In this document: piece by piece, positions 56,423-64,000 of the stretch
Layout of the letters: the number at the start of each line of letters is the position of its first letter
Position numbering within the stretch: the stretch's first letter is position 1
NCBI GenBank assembly: GCA_030549205.1
Contig: JAUKTV010000022.1
Span: 248,001 to 312,000 of the forward strand
Length of the DNA: 64,000 nt
Reading direction: 5' to 3'
Source of the DNA: Apiosordaria backusii
Taxonomy: Eukaryota; Ascomycota; Sordariomycetes; Sordariales; Lasiosphaeriaceae
The notes under the pieces: generated by a model
What the model was told of the DNA's origin: nothing
Databases searched by the model: none
The model's input: only the letters and a program-made list of their open reading frames with translations
Position numbers and translations under genes: made by a program

Positions 56423-59400
56423 CTAAATACTCCCCAAAGCCTCCGCCCTCCTATACCGTCCCGCAACATCCCTCGGCAGCAATCCATACAACCTCGCCTC
56501 CCCACCCCTCACCCGAATCAACTCCTCCGCCATATCCGCAATCGCCGCCTCCTGCCTCAAATCCCCATGCGTCATCCCCCTAAGCGCAACCAGCCCGTCA
56601 AAAAGCTGCTCGTCCATCTTGTCCAGCTTCTCCCCCTTCTTCTTCTTCCTGCCCTCCGCCGTCGTCTGCAACCTCACCATCGGATACAGCAAATACACCA
56701 CCGCCGCCCTGTCCCAATCACTGATATTCTTCTTGACCTTAAACAACAACTGCGCATACGTCGCCAGCTTCTTGAAATCCCTCGCAATGACCAAATCCGG
56801 CCCAACCCTGTTGACAAACGCCCTGTTCGCCTCGGTGTAATTCTTGGCCCAGACCAGCGCGAGGAATTCCTGGTGCGTCTCCCCCTTGGACCGATAATCC
56901 AACGCCTTGGCCTCCCAGATCCATGCCTCCGGCACCCCAAATCTCTTGAGGGCATTAAACGCGCTGTTGGGGTTGCGAGGGGCACCAACCAACCCGGCAT
57001 GTCTCCCTAGATGATCCCTCAGCCCATGCTCCCTGGCCCCAGCATCCGACAGCTGCAAGAGCACAAAAGAAGCTGGAATCCAATGCCCTTGCGCAGTCAA
57101 CGCAGCCGCAAACCCCAAGCTGGCCATATCCAGCTTCTCCACATCATCCTCCCCAAAGTTCACCTTCCCGCTCGCGTGGATAGCCCTGGTCATCAGCCAC
57201 CCAAGTCTCGAATCACTCCAGTCAAACTCCTGGTTGGCATACGCCTTCAGCAGCGACCAAAGCGGGCTACCCGGCTCCGGCTCCCGATCTTGTTCAATAT
57301 CCGCCTGAAAAGCCCGAATAGCCTCCGCGACATTGGGCCCGCCCTCCTTAGCACCAGCAGAGTAAAAAAGCCTCAGCCCAAAAGCCTGCGTCCAGTCCAG
57401 CCCAAACCGCTGAGAAATCGTAAAAGAACTCGCCCTGCTTTCAATAGGCGCGTCCTTGACACCGGGACAGACACAAGCGTTGCCAGCCAAAAGTTCGTAG
57501 ATCGCTCGGATGGGCTCTGAAATCTCAGACAACACGCCCGACTCCCTCCAATCCCTCAACTGGGCCTTGATATCCTGCTGCTGACTCCCAATCCCCGCCA
57601 CGAGCACAGCAAGCCTCATATCTCTCCCCTTGACCAGGTTCGCACACGCCTCCGGCACCAAATTTCCAGCCAGGCAAACAATCGCCTTCTCCTCCGCCGA
57701 CTCTGCCCTCGCAAGCGCATTCCTCGACGATTCCACCACCAACTGCCTCCAAAACCCAGGCAGCCCAAACCCGTTGTCGTCAAAAAGCAAAGATGCCAGC
57801 TCCCAAACCGCATCACCCTGGGCCAACTTCTTAAACTCGGGTCCCGAGTCTCCTTGATAGCCCGAGGCGGTGTCGATATATTGCTGAAGCTGAGCCAGCA
57901 CCTTGGGGTTGACTTGCGCCTCCCCGCCAGGAGTGATAGATCCGTCAACAGCCTGCAGGCTGGCCTCGCCGTCGTGAGCCGTAACGAGAACCCCGTCGGG
58001 GCCCCAATTGGGCCGAGGAACCGACTGAGTCTCCTCGTCTTCAACCTTGGGACGCGTTTGGTATGGCCACTGTAAAACAAGAAAAAATGTCAGAAAACTT
58101 TTTTATTCATTATACATAGAATTACAAAACCGATGATGCAATTTTTGGGTAGAGGTAAACAAGAATGTGAGTGTGTGTGCAGAAAAAGCTAGGAGACAAG
58201 CGGAACACCGACCTTCACGAAACCCTTTGCCGGCGATGCCTGCAAGGACTGAGTCGGTCCGCCTTTCGTCTGCTGAAACAGCGACTTCATCAAATCCAGA
58301 CTGGTCGCAAACCCCTCGTCGTTATTATCCACCGCCACGTCCTTGGGCGCCGGACTCCCGCGATCCTTCATATCCCAAACCGCCCCCGTCTCGTTGAGCT
58401 CCCGCAGAGTGGCCCGATCCACCGTCCTGGGCGCCCGCACGCTCGCCTGCAAAATCTGTGTCCAATCATCACCACCAGCAACCTCAATCTTTGTCGGGGC
58501 TGTCGACTTCTTGAGCGCTCGCATTTGTGCTCTCAGAATGCCAGCAGGAACCTCGGCGTTATTGTCATCATAACGCGAGAGCTGGAAATCGTCTTGGGCG
58601 CCGTCGACTGAGCCCTGCTCATACGAGTCGTCATAGGCTTCGAGCTGGTAGTCATCGGGTCCGTCAGCCATGCTTTCATCTTCAGGCCACTCCCGTGATG
58701 GTATGGGGGTGTCAGCGTCCAGGGGCTCATGAGGTGGCGTACCCTGGTGGTGAGCGACATCAGAGTCGTCTTCATCATCGAACATGGCGGCTTCTTCGTC
58801 GTCAAAGGCACCGGGCAGAGTGCGGCGGCTGCGCTTGAACTCAAATGTGTCGTCGGGATCAACGGGGGACGTAGACGAGGCCTCGATAACCGGGCTCGGA
58901 ATCTGTTCGACGTCATGCTGAACAACTCGCTGGACAGCCTGTGCAGGCTGGCGCACAACTGCTTCCTCCTCATACTCGTCATCAGAGTCATCATCGTCCA
59001 GACCATAAGTTGTGAAGTGCTCCACAGAGAACTGCCAGACACCAGTCTCTGGGTCGTAGTGCTCAAAGGTCGTATCGGGGATAGTCTTAAGCTTCTGAAT
59101 GTGCTTTTCAAGACGGCGGCCACTGACGTCCCGTCCACCACGAGGCCAAGAATGCTCCAGTGAGATCAGCGCAGGGACGTTCAGCCCCTTGCCGACGGGT
59201 GGCTTCTTCGCTGCGATGGGATATACGGTGGCCGAGCGGGGGACCAAGATGACGATGTTATCGACAATCTCATCCACGTTAATGTTGCTGAGGTCGACAG
59301 GAACCTTGAACTGAACATTGCCAACATGCACGCGGCCCACCGTAAAGTCCACAACCTTTTGGCGCTGCATCCTGTTCATGGCGCGTAGCTCCTCGAGCGA

Positions 59401-62225
59401 AGGGCTCATCCAGTACTCACCAGGCTCCTCAACGCCAGAAGTCGGGGAGCTGGGAGCCTTGGCAGGCTGCACAGCCCGAGCAGCTTGAGGAGAATCTTCC
59501 TCGTGGACGATGGCAAGCTCATTACCCTTGACTTGCACCATCTCGGGAGCAGCTGTGACAGGGGAGGCCTTGCTGCCGTTGGTGCCGTTGGTGCTGGAAC
59601 GGATGGAAGGTTTCAGATAACCAAGATTGTCACTCTCGGTGCCGTCAGTAATCGCGGCTTGGGCACTCTCGCCGTTGTTGGGGCTATCGGCGGTGCTGGT
59701 GTCAAAGCTGACCCTCTTGGCCAACTTCCGAGCGCCGCTGACATCTTCCTGAGCTTGCTTCTTGTCGCTGGTGTTGAAAAGATCACTGCGCATGTCCTTG
59801 TTGATAATCAACTTCTTGTTGCTGGAGCTCCCGAGAAGACGCATGCTAGAGTTGGCCGAGAAAGCACCAGGCTGCAGGATGCTGTCTTCGACGTTGAAGC
59901 TCCGACGCAGGTTGCTAGCAGAGATGCTCTTGCTCAACCCGCGGTTGACGCTGCTGGCCAAAAGGCTTTGTCCAAGACCACCGGGGGTGCTAGAAATGCT
60001 CGAGGGCGTAGCAGGAGAGCCATAGGCGCTGTACGAGAAGCCGTAGCCTCTCTTCTGAGGGGTAACAAAGCGGGACGCATTCGCAGGACTGAGCTTGTAC
60101 ATGGGCAAGATCGAACGGCTCTTAGCCTTGGGCTTGCCACCCAAAGGTGTTGCCAACGGTCCGGGGTTGGTCACCTTGTCGTCACTGAGCCCCGAAAACA
60201 ACGTGGCTGCGCCATAGGCGGAAAGATCATTGATGCTGGTTGACAAGCCCTGTTGCTGCTGCTGTTGTTGGGAAGCACCGAGCAGAGAGTTGCCCAAGCC
60301 GAGCTGGGGTTGCGACTGGGCAGAAGCGCCAAACAACGATCCAGCCTGGGGCTGGGCGGATGCACCAAAGAGACCGCCACCAGTCGTGGTGCTGCCCCCG
60401 AAAAGTGACGGCTTTGGCTGGTTGTTCTGGGCTAGGCCGCCGCCGAACAGACCACCACCAGCTTGCTGTTGAGTCTGGGTATTTGTTCCCAGACCACCGA
60501 AGCCACCCGTGGTTCCAGTGCCTCCGCCAAACAGTGATCCAGTAGCAGCTGGCTTGGCCCCAAAAAGACCTCCAGTAGCTGCTGGTTGAGCCGCAGCTCC
60601 GCCAAATCCTGTACCAGCAGTGGTCGTCCCTGCACCGCCTCCAAATAGAGAGGTTGTCCCTTGTGTAGCCGTTGTCGTACCTCCACCAAACAGAGAGCCA
60701 GTAGCAGGTTTAGCTTGGGCGCCCCCAAAGAGACCACCTCCAGTAGCAGCGGGCTGAGCTGCAGCTGTGCCAAACCCGCCGAAGCCCGTAGCGGCTGGTT
60801 GTTGCTGTTGCTGCTGAGCACCGCCGAAGAGACCGCCGCCGGTTGTATTACTTTGTTGCTGAGCGCCTCCGAAGAGTGAACCGCCGGTACCAGTAGTAGC
60901 AGTGGCCCCGAAGCCAGTACCGGCAGTGGTAGTACCAGTTCCAAAGCTGAAGCCAGAGGCAGGCTTCGCAGCAGTTGCCGCATTGTTGCCGAAAAGACCA
61001 CCACCAGTAGTAGCGGCTCCAGTGCCGAAGCCAGTGCCAGTTGTTGTTCCAGTGGTGCCAAAGCCACCACCGCCGCCTCCGAAGAGACTGCCACCTGTAG
61101 CAGCAGGTTGCGCAGGGGTAGTTCCAAACATACCGCCGGTCGTTGTTGCAGGTTTAGCACCGAAGAGACTGCCGCCACCAAAACCAGTAGACGTGGCAGC
61201 AGGAGTTGTTGTTGCTGCTCCAAAACCTCCTCCTGTTCCAGCACCACCAAACAAGCTCCCTCCCGTGGTAGCACCCGAACCGAAGCCACCGCCAGTAGTT
61301 GTACCGGTACTGCCAAAACCCCCAAAGTTGGTATTTCCAAAGGTCGCCCCGGTAGCACCTCCAGATTTCCGACCCTGGTTATAGTCGGCCAACCGAAGTT
61401 CCTCGGCAGACCAGCGCTTGTAGGCATCCATGAACATAACATTCTGGAATGAGTTGCTCTGGGTCGGGTTGTTGGGTTCCTTTTCTACCAAAGGGGAGAA
61501 GGCAACGACAGCTGTCCCTGGAGCATCGCCGGTATTGGTGCCAATCCCGGGGTTGTTCGTCGCGCCGAAGCCGGTTCCTGTGGTGGTTGTGCCTCCGCCG
61601 CCGAAAAGGCTGCCGCCAGTCGCCCCGGAGCCGAAAGTCGTCCCTGTGCCACCAAAGCCAGTTGTGGCAGGCTTGGCTGCGCCGAACAGTGATGATCCAC
61701 CTCCACCGCCAAAGGGTGTTGATGTGGTGGCAGTATTGGCAGTGTTTCCGAAGCCGAAGCCTGTGTTGCCAGCGGTGGCAGTCGTGCTTCCAAAGAGGCT
61801 CCCGCCGCTGGTGCTGGCTGGTGTGCCGAATGTTGGCTTCGCGGCGCCGAAACCACCGCCTCCAAAAGCACCCCCGGTGGTATTTGTGCCAAAGCCGCCA
61901 CCAGTACCGCTACCGAAGAGGCTGCCGCCGGTGGTGCCGGGCGCAGCATTGGTGTTCGCTCCGAAGCCTGTGCCTGTGCCAAACCCTAGTGTAAGAAGAG
62001 TCAGTAATCAGTCGCGTTCTCCGGAAAGCCATTGCCGGACGTGTGCCAGCTTGATGAAGCGTCGATCGATGTCGCAATGGAGAGTCGTCCCCGAAGAAGT
62101 CGAAAAAGCCGATGATACGTACCTGAAGTCGTGTTGTTTGTAGCACCGAAACCGCCAAATGTTGACCCGGTGGTATTATTATTCTGGCCGAAGCCGCCGC
62201 CGCCGCCGAAGCCGCCGAACGCCAT
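56423..62225 (-). CDS. NUP145: Nucleoporin NUP98-NUP96 precursor (NUP145)
   Basis: Self-cleaving precursor of two nuclear-pore components. Three exons: 62225-62123, 61985-58213 and 58069-56423, giving 1840 residues. Residues 1-195 and about 245-620 are FG/GLFG repeats that form the permeability barrier. Between them lies a GLEBS-type Gle2-binding segment (FMDAYKRWSAEELRLADYNQ, about 212-241). The autoproteolytic domain (about 876-1026) includes EYWMSPSLEELRAMNRMQ and VGKGLNVPALISLEHSWPRG and ends WQFSVEHFTTYGL, so cleavage is expected between Phe1025 and Thr1026. The remainder is the alpha-helical Nup96/Nup145C part, which joins the Y-complex. The second donor is GTCGGT; the next exon opens with WPYQTRP, consistent with the family. 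S. cerevisiae places GLEBS in Nup116, whereas here it is in the only NUP98. Confidence 0.95.
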
Positions 62226-64000
62226 CGCCGTGGTGGTGATCGATGTCGCGCAGTGGCAGGCAGACGAAAATGTTGTGTTGTTGTTGGATTGACTAAATGG
62301 AGGTTGGCTGTCCTCAGTCGCGCGAGATGGCCAAGTATTTCGTTGTTGCCGATGATTATTGTTCTTGTTGTTGTCGAATCAAATAGATAGAGTCGACAAC
62401 CAACTTGAAAAAAAAATCGCGAGGCAGGGACTGGTGTCTGCCGGTGCTCGCTCTGCGCGTAACGTGATGGATGTTATTTTCCCCCGAACAAGAAAAAAAT
62501 GAATAGTCCCGAAATCCCTTGTACACAATGAGATAAAGGAAAATCAATAAGGCAGGTTTCAGATGTTGACCTGCACTGTCGGGGTGAAAGGTAAAAAGAA
62601 AATGGGCGACCTTGTTTTCTCAGACCCTTGTGGTTGTGGTTGTGGTCGTGACAGGCGCGATGGAGAATGAAGTTGGCAAGCTCGCGAAAGAGTTCCGCTC
62701 TTTCCCTCTGCCTGGCCCGTGGCCCGACCTTTCTCTTTCCTAGTGTAGCCCAATGAGTGGGGCAAAGAGCTCAGGTTTGACCAGTCAGATGAAAGAGAGA
62801 GCCCTGGGTGAGCCGTGCGTCACCTGCGAAAAAAAGTGGCAGGGGGTCGCAGCTTTTTTGACAGAACACACGGACCAGTTATCAAGCACCCAGGATCAAA
62901 CTACGGATTTGTCTCTCTTGTCTTCAGTTCAACATGCTGCTTTGATGAGCAGAGAACAAGAGCACAGTCTCTACTGCGTATCCCTCGATATCTTATTTAT
63001 CCCCCCATTTCCTCGCTCCTCGCTATCCCGCTTATCAACCATCTCTTCTAGTCCATCACGTGTGCCCGCGCAATATGCCAGCCAAATGCCCAATTCCCCC
63101 CTCTGATTGGCCCAGTAGCTCCAAGCTTAGTAATTCGACTTTCTGCCTTGCAGCCATTGACAGCACTTGACAACGTTTCCTGCGAATCATTGACTCCTCC
63201 AAGTGAAATAATTGGATGCCTTGCTATCTTTCACGTTTTAGAATTTACCCCTGATGAATCACACAAGAGCATTTTTCTTTGCTGTATGATTCTATCCAGT
63301 CATGCCACTTAAAGACTATAAACCCCCCGGACACTTGCGCCTTTGTTCCTTGGTGACTGCTCTCTCTTCACGAAAGGATCAGATAACTTAAGATGCCTCC
63401 ACGTATAACAGATTTCATTGTGTTGCATGCACATATGTCATATTTCACCTCTCGTATACATAACATCGTTCGTTACCTTCAACTAGCAACCCCCCCCCCA
63501 CGTCAATAACCTCCAAGGAACACGCCAACAACCTTCGCCATTCTTTCACAGGGCACCCACCCGCCTTTGAAACCATCATTTTTATAGATCGAAAAAAACC
63601 ATACAATCTGCATTTCTGACACTTTTACACCTGTCCTGCCTGTCTCATCTGTGTCATGGTGGAAGCTTCACATAATCACACCGAGAACTAGTATAGTGAT
63701 ACCCACATTGAAAAAAAAGCTCAAGTTCCAAGATAGAAGAGAGAAGAAGAAAATAAAAAAAGAGGTAAATAAATCATCCATCCATCCACCACATCCGCTT
63801 TCACCCTCTCCGCCCTCCACCCTCCACCCACTCTCATGTTTTCTCCTCGCTCACCACCAAAACCTAACAATGGAATATACTGCCTCTCACCCCTAGCAAA
63901 ATCTGAGTCTTCCATTACCCGCCTTCGTTTCGCTGCCCCCTTTTCCCCATATATCATCACCTCACTCCTTCGTGTACCCCCCCCCCCTTAAAACTGAATC
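62226..64000. other. Intergenic: NUP145 promoter to the right window edge
   Basis: About 1.8 kb. T/G-rich leader near 62280-62370 upstream of NUP145. Beyond that only short frames; the last few hundred bases may be flank of a gene outside the window. Confidence 0.5.

Noticed and set aside
60432..61442. Long Leu/Val-rich frames on both strands over the FG-repeat part of NUP145
   Set aside because: Repeat-driven shadows of the GLFG coding sequence.
63721..63960. 79-codon minus-strand frame at the right edge
   Set aside because: No recognisable motif; might be part of a gene outside the window but cannot be supported from what is visible.

Overview
The window is nuclear DNA of a filamentous ascomycete, most likely Sordariomycetes and probably order Sordariales. 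The reasons are short spliceosomal introns (mostly about 50-90 nt, with GTATGT/GTAAGT donors and CTAAC/CTGAC branch points), single-copy genes on both strands without operons, a type III polyketide synthase with the Neurospora-type catalytic triad, and typical mould versions of Nup98-96, Sas3, TCO89 and the NDUFA1 subunit of complex I. No tRNA, rRNA, CRISPR array, transposon or telomere was recognised. I rebuilt exons by hand. For complete genes the spliced lengths divide by three, except four genes that carry apparent single-base shifts.

Layout. 1-9 kb: a conserved membrane protein cut by the window edge, a type III polyketide synthase, PEX11, and an FMN enzyme of the nitronate monooxygenase/NADH:quinone reductase family, all on the minus strand. 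9-16.7 kb: a gene-poor stretch whose only gene is a tiny dsRNA-binding protein with about 4.5 kb of non-coding DNA before it and 2.7 kb after it. 16.7-31 kb: mitochondrial ribosomal protein uS7m, a large universal-stress-domain protein, BFR2/AATF divergent from the Fe-S assembly ATPase IND1/NUBPL, a TCO89-type TORC1 protein, and peroxisomal 3-ketoacyl-CoA thiolase. 32-42 kb: fructose-1,6-bisphosphatase, an F-box protein, a cytochrome P450 and a GIT1-type phosphodiester/phosphate transporter. 42.7-64 kb: MYST acetyltransferase Sas3 with a PHD finger, complex I NDUFA1, tRNA thiolase NCS6/CTU1, ribosomal protein eL8, a beta-carbonic anhydrase, an ornithine-cyclodeaminase-like protein and the 1840-residue Nup98-96 (NUP145) precursor.

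Functional links are loose, as expected for a fungal chromosome arm. PEX11, thiolase and possibly the FMN enzyme (C-terminal PKL) are peroxisomal, and all three have CCGAGG/CCTCGG motifs upstream. IND1 and NDUFA1 both serve complex I. BFR2, eL8, uS7m and NCS6 serve translation. The polyketide synthase and the P450 are more than 30 kb apart and do not form a cluster.

The points most worth a second look are: a 4-nt microexon in NDUFA1; a 48-nt in-frame exon of Sas3 that carries the His-Cys pair of the PHD finger; a His-rich and Lys/Asp-rich insertion in the ornithine-cyclodeaminase-like protein; the isolated 97-residue dsRNA-binding protein; and repeated one-base losses in C/G runs of three genes, which look like homopolymer errors. 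I did not find a clearly new multi-gene system.
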